DNA of 64,000 nt from the NCBI GenBank assembly GCA_030674185.1, contig JAPXFY010000026.1:49588746-49652745 (forward strand), given 5' to 3'. The notes beneath the pieces were generated by a model. It made no database searches and was not told the DNA's origin. It saw only the letters and a list, made by a program, of their open reading frames with translations. Source of the DNA: Monoplex corrugatus (Eukaryota > Mollusca > Gastropoda > Littorinimorpha > Ranellidae). Positions 10,312 to 21,038 of the stretch are shown in pieces. Within the stretch, counting starts at the first letter, position 1; every line of letters begins with the position of its first letter. The position numbers and the translations under genes were made by a program.

Positions 10312-10775
10312 ATCAACATTAGGAAGAGAGTTCTTGAATGTTATATAGAACCGATAATATTATACGGTTGTGAGGCGTGGACAGTCAACACGCAAAGCCA
10401 CAACAAGATTGAGGCAGCCGAGATGTGGTTTCTAAAAAGAATGTTTAGGGTTCCATGGACAGCAAAGAAAACAAACGAGACAGTCTTGATGGAGGCAGAC
10501 ACAAGAAGATCATTCATAAGGAAGATTAAGAAAAGACAGGCAACATAGGCCATTTTATGAGGAAAGGGGAATTACAACACCTGGTCACAACAGGAAAGCT
10601 GGAGGGAAAGAGAGCACCAGGTAGACCCAGGGAGAAAATATTGGACGACTTGCAGGGTGGCCGAGGGCAAAGAGGGTGGAAGATGTGCTTGAAACAACAA
10701 GGGATAGATACATATGGAGGGCCATGATCACCAACTCCGTGCGGCAGGCACATAATGCTGCTGCTGCTGCTAGTT
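10312..10775 (+). pseudogene. LINE family A, ORF2 C-terminal fragment (broken)
   Basis: Frame from 10300 reads RKRVLECYIEPIILYGCEAW, then MWFLKRMFRVPWTAKKTNET, stopping at 10548. After a frame change the homologous tail continues (GHFMRKGELQHLVTTGKLEG, then KRAPGRPREKILDDL), with a second frame change before WRAMIT. The order YGCEAWT, RM.R.PWT, LVTTGK.EGKR..GRPREK is typical of the region after the RT palm in a widespread animal LINE group. It is a dead 3' fragment ending in a (GCT)n tail at ~10757-10772. Related copies are at 13790, 39795, 41205(-) and 60683(-). Confidence 0.75.
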
Positions 10776-11595
10776 TTGGTATAGAAAGCGAGATTGCTAG
10801 AATGGCGTGATCATTTAACATTTCGTCACGTGTGCTGGCACTTACCGATTTGAAACAGATAACCATCAGAGACGTGACAAGCTCTCTGAACAGGTCAAAA
10901 TCATTACCGTGCCCTTTGGAAACTTGATGGATCTTCCTCATGGACGCCCAAAAGATTCATTGATCATTAGAAGACGGCTGTTGTTATTTTTTCAGTTTTG
11001 TTTTTCTTTATGAACAAGACGCAAACACAAATACAAAACATTTAAGCGACGCGTTCTAGCAAATTAAACTATTTACAAAAAAATGTTTTTATTTTTGATA
11101 ACAGAGAAAGGCATACATATATAAAAGTTTCAGTTCCATTCCTCAAGTGGCGCATCCGCGCTCGGAATAAATTCCATATGCACGGACGTCAGATGGAGAA
11201 GACCCAGAACGGTCACGGTCAAGTTCTACAAGCCCTACGTGCAGATAAGATCTCGATAAATCATGCATTTGAATAAAGATAAATAACCAGCCAAAGATGA
11301 AGAGATCAATATGTGCGTACATTGGCAGGTAATTAACAAATCAGGTTTGATGTATGTTTCCCCCCCCCCCCTCGTATAATATACTGATAACACATATTAA
11401 TCGTGGGATTTCCAAACGTTGAGCTGCGCATTTGAGACTGTTTGTTTTAGTCAACAGGATTGGATGTTTTTGTTTTGTTTTTGTTTCCATTTCCTCATTC
11501 GTGTCTTTATTTTTGACACCAGACAGAATTGATGTGTTGCCGTGAAATATTATGGTTATGTTCCTGCTTTTGTCTGCTCAGGATTTACAGCAGTC
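10776..11595. other. Mostly unassigned sequence with a SINE-3 fragment
   Basis: The segment 11125-11245 matches SINE family 3 (cattcctcaag, then cggaataaattccatatgca, then cgtcagatggagaagaccca). A poly-C run lies at ~11360. No gene was recognised in the rest. Confidence 0.5.
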
Positions 11596-11599
11596 GAAT

Positions 11600-11880
11600 G
11601 ATGGTGATGATAAAATGACGACGACGACGATGATGAGAGTAGTGGTGGTGTGGTTGATGATGCAGTTGATGATACTGATGACGATTATGATGGTGATGAG
11701 ATGACGACAGCCATGACGATAATCGGAATGATAATGGCGACGATGATGGTAATATTCAGAATGTTGAATACATATATGCTGTTTGTGATGAAGACGTCGA
11801 TGACGACAATGATGATGATGATGATATGAATAATCATACAGACAATGAGGATGACGATGATAATGACGATGATGTTGACA
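11600..11880. repeat. Imperfect (GAT/GAC) trinucleotide tract
   Basis: Interrupted gatgat/gacgac/ggtgat units directly upstream of the splice acceptor at 11895-11896. The His/Asp-rich translations are artefacts. Confidence 0.8.
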
Positions 11881-11896
11881 GTGCTTATGTTTGCAG

Positions 11897-12014
11897 AGGG
11901 ACATAGGAGATGTGATGTTCTCTCTAAGCTACCTGCCCAGTGCAGAACGCCTCACACTGGTAGTAGTGAAGGCCAGGCACCTGAGACACCCTGAATCCAG
12001 TAAAGAAGCCTTGA
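11897..12014 (+). CDS. Synaptotagmin-like protein, penultimate coding exon (start of C2B)
   Basis: The exon is bounded by acceptor tttgcag (AG at 11895-11896) and donor GTGAGT at 12015. It starts in phase 0 and ends after one base of a codon (118 nt). It encodes RDIGDVMFSLSYLPSAERL, then TLVVVKARHLRHPESSKEAL. The pattern G..(L/F)SLSYLPSAERLT.VV.KAR is the first two beta strands of a synaptotagmin-type C2B domain. Loop 1, where calcium-binding C2 domains have an Asp, here reads HLRHPESS, so that ligand is lost. The family acts in vesicle membrane traffic, with C2 domains binding phospholipid or SNAREs. Upstream exons (membrane anchor, C2A) are not seen in the window. A synaptotagmin-12-like or related calcium-independent member fits best, at moderate confidence; no symbol is assigned. 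Confidence 0.82.
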
Positions 12015-13027
12015 GTGAGTCCTTGTCCTGTCTTTCTCCTTCCCCTCTGTCTGTCTTTCTCCCTCCGTCTGTCTTTCTCGCAGATCAGTAATTTCAGCTT
12101 ACATGAGCGTACGTATGGAAACGAGTTTTCAGTGCATTTTATTTCGTATGGGCCATGCAGTGCACGGACCGCCCTCTTCGCTTGGAGAAATGGCTACTGT
12201 GTGGCGTCTGGAGCTAGGAGGTGATTATCCAGTCAGTGGTGAGGCGCCCATCTAATACCCCTTAGGTTTTTTTGTGGTTTTTTTTTTACCCTCGGGAGTT
12301 TGGGGGTGGGGGTGATTTTTTCTTTTTTCTTTTTCTTTTTCCTTATTTCTATTTTGAAAGGATAAACTTGGAGCTGTTGGTTTTAACGTGGTAATGGTCC
12401 TGCTATATGGCTTTAGTAGTCGGCTGGGTTGGAAGCGATATGACCCCTCCCCCTCCCTCTGTGTGTGTGTGTGTGTGCGCGCGACAAAAATATGTAAGAT
12501 TTTACACACTGCTGTTTCTAGAGGGATCTCTACCAAATATTGGTTGAAAGTGTGGACTGTTGAGACCTTGCGAAAAGCGTTAAGTGGGAAAAAAGGCCTA
12601 TGTAAAATCAGCCATTTTCAGGATGGCGTGTGAAGATCAGTTTTCCAGGAACGTTTTACAGTGTTTGCATTCTGTTTTCACTGTTGTCTGTGCGGTTATT
12701 CCCCGTTTGATGAAGCTTTCATGGTCACAGTGACCTTGAGAAGTACAACATGTGGATTTTCTGTAATTTTTTAAATTATAAAAAGGAAACAGTTGGAAAG
12801 GCGTGATCATTTTTATGTTTTTATGTGTTATTATTATTACTATTATTAGTAGTAGTAGAAGTAGTAGTAGTAGCAGTAGTAGTTGCAGTAGTGGTAGTAT
12901 TATCATCATCATCATTTGTTATTTTCATTATTTGGTTATTTAAGTCAATTTAAAACAGAGAATGATTCTATATTTCACAATACAGCACTTTATTAATCCA
13001 CATTTGAAAATGTCCTCTCCAAATCCA

Positions 13028-13095
13028 GTTTGCTCATAACACACACACACACGCACACGCACACGCACACGCACACGCACGCGCACACACACACA

Positions 13096-13133
<38 letters not shown>

Positions 13134-13141
13134 CACACACA

Positions 13142-13194
<53 letters not shown>
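13028..13194. repeat. (CA)n/(CACG)n then (AT)n microsatellite
   Basis: CA-rich tract 13039-13140 followed by ~46 bp of (TA)n (13147-13193). Thr/His and Tyr/Ile translations are artefacts. Confidence 0.95.
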
Positions 13195-13196
<2 letters not shown>

Positions 13197-13451
13197 TTCT
13201 TACAACGACATAAAACATTGTCTTGATCTAGCTCTGAAAATTCATAGAAAAGTGTCATAGCACAGAAAAAAAACCAGCTGTTATTAAAACAAGGTTACTA
13301 GTGAAAATGATCATACGATGAAAATACATTACTTTTCTTGCTGCTGCCTTACACAGTCGCATGCACGCACGCACAAACACGCAACATCCCCACATTTCTC
13401 TTCCTCCCCTCCCCCTTTTCCTTCTGCCCACCTCCATCATACCTTCATAGA

Positions 13452-13790
13452 ACACTGACGGGCGCAGTAGCCTAGTGGGTGAACATCGGACTTCCAATTA
13501 TAAGGTCCTGGGTTCGATCCACCCAGATACCTCCACCTGGTGGGTAAAGGGTGAAACTGTTTTCCATCTCCCAAGTCAACATGTGTGCGGACCTGCCAAT
13601 GCCTAAACCGCCTTCGTGTGCATACGCATGCAAAATATCAAATACGCACGTTAAAGATCTTGTAAGTCGTGTCAGTGTTGGCTTATGGAAACATGAAAAC
13701 ACTCACCAAAGATGCAGACTGTTCAACAACATAGCGGAGTGTGGTCAACTCGCCTAATAGTTCTCTGTGCTCCACTAACAAAATCTAATA
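13452..13790 (+). repeat. SINE family 1, reference full-length copy
   Basis: The tRNA-like head has an A-box-like gcagtagcctagtgggtgaa and B-box ggttcgatcc (~13511), followed by the conserved body: ccacctggtgggtaaagggt, tctcccaagtcaacatgtgt, gcctaaaccgccttcgtgtg, cacgttaaagatcttgtaag, ggcttatggaaac, ccaaagatgcagactg. Other copies lie at 7362, 8995, 25790, 32752, 39375, 41730 (all -) and 42345 (+, tail only). It is Pol III-derived by structure and lies inside the intron. Confidence 0.8.
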
Positions 13791-13930
13791 ATTAAGTGGA
13801 GAGTGGCTGAGGACAGAGAGGGTGGGAAATATACTTGCAGCGACAAGGGATAGATTCGTATGGAGGGCCATGATCGCCAGCGCCATGCGGCAGGGCACAT
13901 GATGATGATGATAACGATGATGATGATGAA
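13790..13930 (+). mobile_element. LINE family A 3' end with (GAT)n tail
   Basis: About 100 bp of ORF2 C-terminus (gagtggctgaggacagagag, then gacaagggatagattcgtat, then ggagggccatgatcgcc, then catgcggcagggcacatga) followed by an ATGATG tail. The end matches 10680-10760, 40050-40115 and the reverse complements of 41235-41300 and 60700-60770. Confidence 0.7.
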
Positions 13931-15123
13931 GTGTAGTGGAGAACAGCGCTATAACGCATCGATTGATAACAATTATAACAACATTATACTAGGGACAATT
14001 CCATTGGTGCCATGGACTCTAAGCACATGCTGTGCACAAGACCTCGATTTATCAGCCTCACAACTCGAGGCCAAGTAAAGTGGGGTACTGGCCAGCAAAA
14101 TCCCTCCCTAATACATGAACCAAACAGGGAACGTCTGGCTTTAAAGGCAGGAGATTTTAACCACTTAGGATTATGTAGCTATGTCTTTCTATGGATGTAT
14201 GTATGTGTGTTAAGAAGAAACATTCTTCTGTATCAATATTGCATAAATCCAGAAAACATTTATCATCGAATGAACAAGCATTGTACATACATTTTATGCA
14301 AATATTGATGCGTACATGTTCATACATATATTCACAGAAGAAAAAAAGTTTGAGGAAAAAGACTGCTAAATCAAAGTTTGTGGCAGCATGGCTTAAGCAC
14401 TCGCCTAGGAGGACAGAAACCATGGTTACATCACAAATCATTTTTTTCCCACATTCCTCTGATAAGTGCTGGCCTGTTAGTAGGTAAATCGATGTCCCCT
14501 CTGTAGCAGGCACTTAGCTCACGTTCAGAATTTCTCGGGAACAAAACACCCCAATTTATACACAAAATAGGAGGAAGAGGCGTATTTTGGCGACTTGGCC
14601 AAAAAAATCTAATTAGGTCCAACCCAGTAATCTCGAGATGACGGTAGACAATGAAGGAGGGAGGAAGAAGGCGCAAGAGCTTTTCTACCTTACAAACTTG
14701 TGTTTTCGTGACTGCTTCTTCTGCCTCCTCTTCTTCTTCGTCGTCTTCTCGTTGACGTTACACCTGGAGACTAGGTCTGCTAGAGATACAGTCGGCTGTC
14801 ATCTACAAAACATCCACAGGATCGTACAGTTTCTTCTGAAGGGTAGTTGGCTTTGGCCATATCTCCTTCAGCAGCTGGAGATCGTGCAGACCTGTAGGAG
14901 CGAAGAAGTGTTGACTTGGTTAATCATTTGTATGATGTACGTGTATCTGTTTGTCTGTTAATCATTTGTATGTGGATCTGTCTGTCTGCTATTCATCAGT
15001 CTGTTGGTCTATTCGTTTGCTGTTTGTGAAAAAAATCATTTTTTGGTAAATATTAGTACTGAAATGTTAAAATGATACTTGTCAAACTTCAGAATGATGC
15101 TCAATGTGTGTGTCCTCCCGCAG

Positions 15124-15419
15124 ATCCATACATCAAAGTGGCAGTGATAGCCGGAAAGAAAACAAAGAAAAAGAAGACGGCCTCGTGCCACTGCACAAAC
15201 AACCCTGTATGGAACGAGGCCCTGGTCTTCAACTTCCCCAAAGAGCATCTGGACACCATCTCCCTGGAGATCTCCGTCTTTCACGATACCAAGATCGGAA
15301 ATGACGAACGCCTCGGCAAAGTTCGGCTGTCTTCGGACTGCGTGGGCGAAGAGAAAGCCCACTGGCAGGACTTGGTTCGGGAAAAATCGGCGTCGGCTCG
15401 CTGGCATAAACTCACCTGA
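15124..15419 (+). CDS. Synaptotagmin-like protein, last exon (rest of C2B, stop)
   Basis: Acceptor cccgcag ends at 15123. The split codon becomes A+AT (Asn), giving ...EAL-N-PYIKVAV where typical C2 domains have DPY. The exon encodes PYIKVAVIAGKKTKKKKT (the polybasic beta-4 strand), NNPVWNEALVFNFP, LDTISLEISVFHDTKIGNDE, LGKVRLS and ends in ARWHKLT then TGA (15417-15419). W-H-x-L near the end is the synaptotagmin C-terminal motif. In loop 3, canonical D-x-D appears as H-D-T (VFHDTKIG), so two calcium ligands are missing, as in calcium-independent synaptotagmins such as SYT12. The two exons give 137 residues, close to one whole C2B. GC content is higher than the flanks. Confidence 0.88.
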
Positions 15420-15752
15420 CGGCGACGGGAGGCGGCAGTGTCCTCGCTGGCACTGCTCGCCTCTGGGTCTCCACCTTGCGGTGGCCCCGCACACGCACAG
15501 TCGGCGGCCGGGTACCTGGGCGCCGCCGTCCTGCGTGGACTGCTGGCCATGTCGGTGTCAAGGTCACTGGACTTGGACTACAAGGGCAAGGACGAGAAAG
15601 GGGATGCCAGTGGGGGTGGGGGTGAAGGGGGTAAAGGGGGTGGTAGTGGTGGGGTGGCCACGGCGGGATCGAGGAGCGCCGGGTCGACGATGACGAGGAA
15701 GGCGCACTCGGTGACCAGAGCTAAGCCCGGAGGTAAAGGCTACCATTCATAA
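15420..15752 (+). other. GC-rich 3' region with a 110-codon open frame in phase with the last exon
   Basis: After the TGA (context ACC TGA CGG) the same frame stays open to TAA at 15750-15752. It encodes an Ala/Ser/Gly-rich peptide containing SLALLASGSPPCGG, SRSLDLDYKGKDEKG and a Gly-rich run, ending KPGGKGYHS. It could be simply 3' UTR in GC-rich DNA, a stop-readthrough extension, or an isoform tail. No domain was recognised. Confidence 0.4.
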
Positions 15753-16227
15753 CATTTGCCCATCTCCTCCTCGCCTCTTTCTCTCTGCCCGTCCCGAACC
15801 ATCGTGGTCATCACCAGCAACAGCATCGTTGTTTTTGAGACTACTACTATGCTTGTCTGATTTTTCGTTACCGGTATTGCCATTGTAATCTTTTGTAGTT
15901 TGGTTTTCCCTTTGGTTTTTCCTGTTGTTCTTATCTCTTGTCTCCTCGCTTTCACCACCCCCACCCCTCTCTCTCACTTTGACTTTGGTCTTTCATATTC
16001 GTCGATTCTTTAAGAGTTTTTTTTGTTGGTTTTTTTGTCTCTATCCCTCCATTCTACCCCTATCTTTCTTTATTGATGGAAGCTCTGTCAGTTCCGTCTG
16101 TCTCTTCCAAACTGTTCTTATATATTTGTGTATCTCCTTTCCCCTCAGTTCTTTTCTCTACCTGCCTGGCGTTAAGGTGTCAATGGTCATTTCATACTGA
16201 ACATATCGTAAAAGAAGAGTAAGTAGA

Positions 16228-16269
<42 letters not shown>

Positions 16270-17300
16270 CGGTGCGTGCGTGCGTGTGCGTGTGCGTGTG
16301 TGTGTGTGAAAAGTGAGAAGCTCGTAACTTCGAATACGTATGCCCCAAACACTGATTTTATGGTTTATATTATTCTATGATATTAGTACCCAGATTGACT
16401 TTGGTGATTGTGTTGCTACAACAACCCAAACTCAGGTTACACATTTTATAGTGTTATTACCCTCTCTGTGTGTGAAAACACGAAGATGTTTATTTTCTCT
16501 ATTTGTGCGAGTTTGTGTGTGAACGTATGAAGTTTTTTTGGTTTTTTTTTTGGCTTTCCATTTTGCAACTTTCTATCTTAGTGATTTTTTTTCTTGTTCC
16601 CCTCTTTAAAGATGACAAGTTATTTCATTCAAGAATCCTAAGAAGAGCCAAATGTTTCGTTTACAAGTTACAAAACTGATCAAACGAAGATGAGATTGAC
16701 GGATAGACAGGCTCGCAGACGGGCTACAAACAGACATACAAACATGCCGATATGCGTATGCACTCACACAGATGCACGCACGCACACACAGACATACAGA
16801 CACGCTCACGCAGAGACACACTCTGCTATGCATACGCACACACACGCGAACACACACATGCACACAGAGAGTGAGAAGCGCCGCACACACACACGGACTG
16901 AAGCACACAAAGACACACTCGCACACACACATACACGGAGTGATGATTTTCTTTGGAATATAATACATATGATCCATTGTGTTCTATTTTCGTGTTCATT
17001 TATTCCTTTAAATGTCCAGCGCAACCAGAAGAATTACAATCCGGTTTAATACAATACGTTTTTATTCCCAATAAATAAGCAGTTGGTTATATATCCATAT
17101 TTTTTCATCATTATTTTCTAAACATCGAGTTGTTTTGGGGTTTTTTTTTCGTATCGACGGGAGAGAGACGTATGTCTGCGAAATTGTATCGCTGTGTCTG
17201 CACCCATGCCAAAAATATGCGTTTTCAGTTTTATATCTCTGGGTAGGTTTTTATTTTTACCAAGTTTTGGCTCAACGGTATGGACCTTTGAGGAGTCACG
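15753..17300. other. Unassigned flank with GT and CA microsatellites
   Basis: (GT)n/(GTGC)n at ~16229-16308 and CA-rich at ~16760-16940. T-rich tracts lie around 16010-16050 and 16530-16600. Some of it is probably 3' UTR of the upstream gene, but I cannot place a polyadenylation site with confidence. No gene was recognised. Confidence 0.6.
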
Positions 17301-17309
17301 AATTTTATG

Positions 17310-17660
17310 GAAGTTACGCCAGCTTTTATGTATGTTGTAGTATCCTTAGTTATGTTCCAGGTTGGTTGGTTTTTTAAAGTCTCTGGTGATAGTTTGGGTG
17401 GAATGATCACCGCCAGGGACATACCCTCAGATTTTCCTTTCCAGGGTTTTTTTCTCAGCGAGTTGTTGTGGCCGTTTTGAAATTGTCATGGCCCTGATAT
17501 GGCTCTGCGCAGTTGGCTGGCCTTTGAAGAATAAGAGTAAGCGCATATGGTTTTGCGCAGGCTCAGAGTTTCTGCCGGGTAATTGCTGGCAAATTTGGGT
17601 GGAGAAGTGGAGAAGCGTCTGAGTGCATGAATTACTCTTGAACAAACTCAGAACTATGTC
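17310..17660 (+). repeat. Partial DR-A copy followed by a SINE family 2 fragment
   Basis: 17310-17545 matches the 3' half of DR-A (ttttatgtatgttgtagtat, then gatcaccgccaggga, then atggccctgatatggctctg, then ggctggcctttgaag). 17555-17660 matches SINE family 2 (gcgcaggctcagagtttctg, then gtgagtgcatgaatt-like, then tcttgaacaaactcagaac). Both are degenerate. Confidence 0.5.
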
Positions 17661-18056
17661 TGGGAGTCGTGACGCCAAGGTCAAGGTCACATGGATCAAA
17701 ATAGTGTTTGAAATCGGCACTCTTTGAGGAAGTTGTGTCAAGTTTTCTTAACATCAGATTCTACTTCAAGGTCACACTGACAATGACATTTTCTGTAAAA
17801 ATTTTGTATAAAAAGTAAGATTGTTAAAATGGCTTGATTATCTTGGTTTTCTTTTTAATCACATTTGTGTGCAAACTGGTTGTGATGTTATGACTGTTGG
17901 TATCGTAAATTCGAGCTTTTGTGTTGCAAAGATAAATGCTAGAACTAGAAATATCACAGCCTTGGGATTTGATGATGACAATGACTATGATGATGATGGT
18001 GAAAAGTGCAAGGTCGTTGAGTCTTACACCTGCTACATTGATCATGTATGGAAGCC

Positions 18057-18260
18057 ATTTCTGATCTATTGACCAGCGCAAGGTGGTTTGATAATCACAC
18101 CAGACACTTTTTTCCTCGTCGTCCAGTGTGTAGCGATAATGACCATTCGTCATGTGGGGGTCAGGTCTGGGTCCTGCATTATATATGTGTGCACAAATAT
18201 GTCTGAATGCTGATCTCTAGCTGGTAGGTCCTCTGACAGGTGAATGTCATTTATTTGTGT
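18057..18260 (+). repeat. Direct repeat DR1, copy 1 (partner 19447-19650)
   Basis: Both copies share gatctattgaccagcgcaag, then aatcacacc, then taatgaccattcgtcat, then gtcctgcattatatatgtg and ctctgacaggt.aatgtc, spaced 1.39 kb apart. Related words recur at 22680-22720 and 23440-23540. They are non-coding. Confidence 0.75.
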
Positions 18261-18417
18261 GAAACAGGGTGGTGTGGTTTCATGGGTACACTTGACAAAT
18301 TAATCAGTGAAAATCGATTCGAATCTTAAACAAGCTGTACTCAGCAGTAGGTATCGACATAAGTTAGCAGCAGGTAACGAGATAAGTTATCACTTTAAGA
18401 TTGGAGAGAAATGAAAT

Positions 18418-18560
18418 GGTAAAGACCTTTAATATTTCTGAGGGCCAGCATTAATGAGGGTGGTGTTCATTTCCTCTCCATCACTGCTTTACCTTCCCAA
18501 ACCCTGAACAAGATCAGATTCCCATTAAAATCTGGGTGGAGTGGCGCCTGATGGCATTTA
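18418..18560 (-). repeat. Dispersed repeat family 4, copy
   Basis: Matches by reverse complement 42830-42960 and 60240-60400, and directly 55830-55970. Shared blocks on the other strand are gttggggaaggtaaag, gagaggagatg..cacc, and ggccctcagaaa..ttgaggtcttta (here reversed as taaagacctttaa...). No ORF. Confidence 0.6.
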
Positions 18561-18960
18561 GATTTTAAGCTCAGTTAGAGCACCATGCTTATAACACAAG
18601 GGTTCAAACCTCTGGCAGACTGTGATTTTTTACATGGATTTGTTGGCTCTTCTGAAAGACTCATGGACTCGAGGTCTCATATGTCGAGCTCAGTTCCAGT
18701 CCACAACTTTAAAACCTGGCCTGTTCGCAGCCCGTCTGTATATCTACATTCTTCTGCTGGTGTCAGCTTAGTGTTTTATAAGGTCCCTCTCTCCCTCCCC
18801 TATTCAAGACCTTTCCAATAGCGCGACGGGTTTTGCACATGTTCAGGGAGTTGGCCACATAGTTCTTGCAGATGTGGGTGGAGCGCATATGGTAATTGTC
18901 CGAGTGCAATAAAACCCCTTGAATAAACTCCAGACTGCTGCACAAAGATTTTCTTGAGCG
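18560..18960 (+). repeat. SINE family 2, plus-strand copy
   Basis: tRNA-like head: gctcagttagagcaccatgc (A-box-like) and gggttcaaacctc (B-box). The body contains gtctcatatgtcgagctcag, cctggcctgttcgc, tgctggtgtcagcttagtg, tttgcacatgttcaggga, gcagatgtgggtggagcgca and gtccgagtgcaataaaa. Minus copies are at 19070, 19690, 26085, 36285 and 56175. Confidence 0.7.
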
Positions 18961-19069
18961 AGGTTCCTATCCAAAAAATGCTGAATTGTGCAGAATGGTT
19001 TAATCGTACGTACTGAACATTGCAAGTTGATATGAAAGAGAAGAGGATTTGGAGTTTGTTAAGAGAGAG

Positions 19070-19320
19070 ATTTATCGCACTGGGGTAGTTCCTTATGCAC
19101 CCACCCAATCTGCCGGTAAGTTATCTGGCAGACACTTTGAGCCTGCACAAAACCTTAATACTCTGGCAAGGTCTTGAATTGGGGAAGGAGGGAGAACAGG
19201 ACCCATGAAACACAAACCTGACACCACCACAATGATTGGAGCATTAAGATGGACAGCAAACAGACCAGTTTCTATGTTGGGGGCTGGGATTAAACTCGAC
19301 ATATCAGATCTAAGAACATC
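19070..19320 (-). repeat. SINE family 2 copy
   Basis: Reverse complement of the 18560 copy: cgcactggggtagttcctta, then gtaagttatctggcagacac, then gagcctgcacaaaacc, then ctgacaccaccacaatgatt, then agaccagtttctatgttggg and attaaactcgacatatcaga. Confidence 0.7.
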
Positions 19321-19446
19321 AGAAATGAAAATATAATGGTCTTATCTAATTACTAAAAAGTTGTCTTAACTAATCATTGACAAGTGAAAAAGTCTTCCAA
19401 TATTCATACTCAAAATGCTGATAATGATGCAAAGTAACCATATCTG

Positions 19447-19650
19447 ATCTACTGACCAGCGCAAGGTGATTTCGATAATCACACCCAAACTTTTTTTTTT
19501 CCTTCGCCGTCTATCATGTAGAGATAATGACCATTCGTCATCAAGGGACCAAGTCCAGGTCCTGCATTATATATGTGCACACGTCTGATTGCTGATCTCC
19601 TGTCGGCTGGTTCTCTGACAGGTAAATGTCCTCTTCATTTCTGTACATGA
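19447..19650 (+). repeat. Direct repeat DR1, copy 2
   Basis: Partner of 18057-18260; begins gatctactgaccagcgcaag and ends ctctgacaggtaaatgtcct. Confidence 0.75.
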
Positions 19651-19689
19651 CTTATTGAGTAAGGTGTGATTTGAGTTTAGAAATTGTTC

Positions 19690-19950
19690 TAGAGGGATTC
19701 TACGCACCCAAACAATTCCATATGCTCTCTATCCAATTCTGTGCTTGTAGTTACCTGGCAGATCCCTTGAGCCTGCGCAAAATGCCATGCGCTGGTCTTG
19801 ACATGGGAAAGGGTGGAGGGATGGAGCTATGAAAGGTAGCTGGGCAGCAACCAGACCAGTTTTTATACTGGGAGTTGGAACTGAATTCAAGACACCAAAT
19901 CTTGAGCCCACGGCTTTATCGAACGAACCATCTAGCCCCAGTATGACAAT
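19690..19950 (-). repeat. SINE family 2 copy
   Basis: Same order of blocks as 19070: attccatatgctct, gttacctggcagatcccttg, gagcctgcgcaaaatgc, agcaaccagaccagttttta, tactgggagttggaactgaa. Its tandem placement after DR1 in both cases suggests that DR1 plus SINE-2 was duplicated as one segment. Confidence 0.65.
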
Positions 19951-20029
19951 CATTACTTGATATTTACAAGCAGATGAGAGAGACTTCACACCCATAAGTG
20001 ATTAATAACTCGTTAGAGTGGCTATGGCA

Positions 20030-21005
20030 GTGTGAATGTGTTTTTCTCTACCTGACGTGTTGACTACGGAAAGGTTTTATTATCAGAGCTAGTATTTTTA
20101 CGGAGTCTGAAAATCTCTCACCTTCATGTGATTTATGAAATGGTATGTTGTGCATAGGTGTCATCCATAATCATAACTGACGTCTTCAGAAGAGTAAGGG
20201 GAGCTCACGTCCTCAAGTGATTTATATAATTGAGTGTTCTGCTCCTGTAATGTGGACATGTGGGGTATTTGTGTACCTGACGTGGTCACATGGAGATAAG
20301 ATTTGACAATCATATATGGCATTTTTTTAGGAGGATAAGATCTCACGTCCTCACTTGATCAGTAAATCTTGTGTGCTGCAGCTCTTGCACTGAGACGTCA
20401 CTTATCGGTTACTCCATACCTGACACACAGAAAAAGAAAGGTCGTCTGACCCTCATATCTGAAGTCTGTAGGACAGACAGGAGATCTCACATCACAGTTT
20501 GTTCAAAAGGAATTCTCTGCACTCGGGTAATTCCCGCTTTCTCACACATCTATATATATGATGACTAAATGACCCGTGCTCTTAGCGTGGTGTGATGTTC
20601 TCCAGCAGTGTGGGCATGTCATTGATCTTGCTACCTGATGTATTGTCCGGGAAGAGGTGGTTTATTATCATACCTGATGCCTTTAGCACAGACAGGCCAT
20701 TTAAAGGGACAGCAGGACTATATAAGGTGGGAAGTAGATCAGAAGTCACTTGAATTCAAACGTTTGCCGAAACAACACCGGCTGTCTGCTCTGAGTTAAT
20801 TGCAGATTTCGGACGCTGTCGTAGCTCTCAACTTTTGTCTATATTTTTATCGAAAAATGTGCGTATATGCATTTATTAGGAAATTAAAATCTGAATTGGA
20901 CAAACTTAGAGGCGGGGCTACAAAACATGACGAGACATCTGACAGGCACGCCATCCAAAAATAGAAAAAACATGTGGAAAGAAAACAACGAAGGCATGTT
21001 ATCGC

Positions 21006-21038
<33 letters not shown>

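Larger units (their letters stand above)
12015..15123 (+). other. Intron of the synaptotagmin-like gene (~3.1 kb)
   Basis: GTGAGT donor at 12015, acceptor tcctcccgcag ending at 15123, phase 1. It contains CT and GT tracts, an AGT/AGC trinucleotide tract (~12828-12915), CA/AT microsatellites (13028-13194), a full SINE-1 (13452) and a LINE family A tail (13790). 13940-15070 has no recognised feature. Confidence 0.75.

Noticed and set aside
13452..13530. True tRNA gene
   Set aside because: A- and B-box-like motifs exist, but no complete cloverleaf could be drawn and the same head recurs attached to a SINE body in many copies.
14638..14961. 107-codon plus frame inside the intron
   Set aside because: Hydrophobic composition but no recognisable domain or motif, and it lies within the 12015-15123 intron.
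15301..15693. 130-codon open frame overlapping the synaptotagmin last exon in another frame
   Set aside because: A shadow frame in GC-rich DNA; the C2B frame is clearly the coding one.
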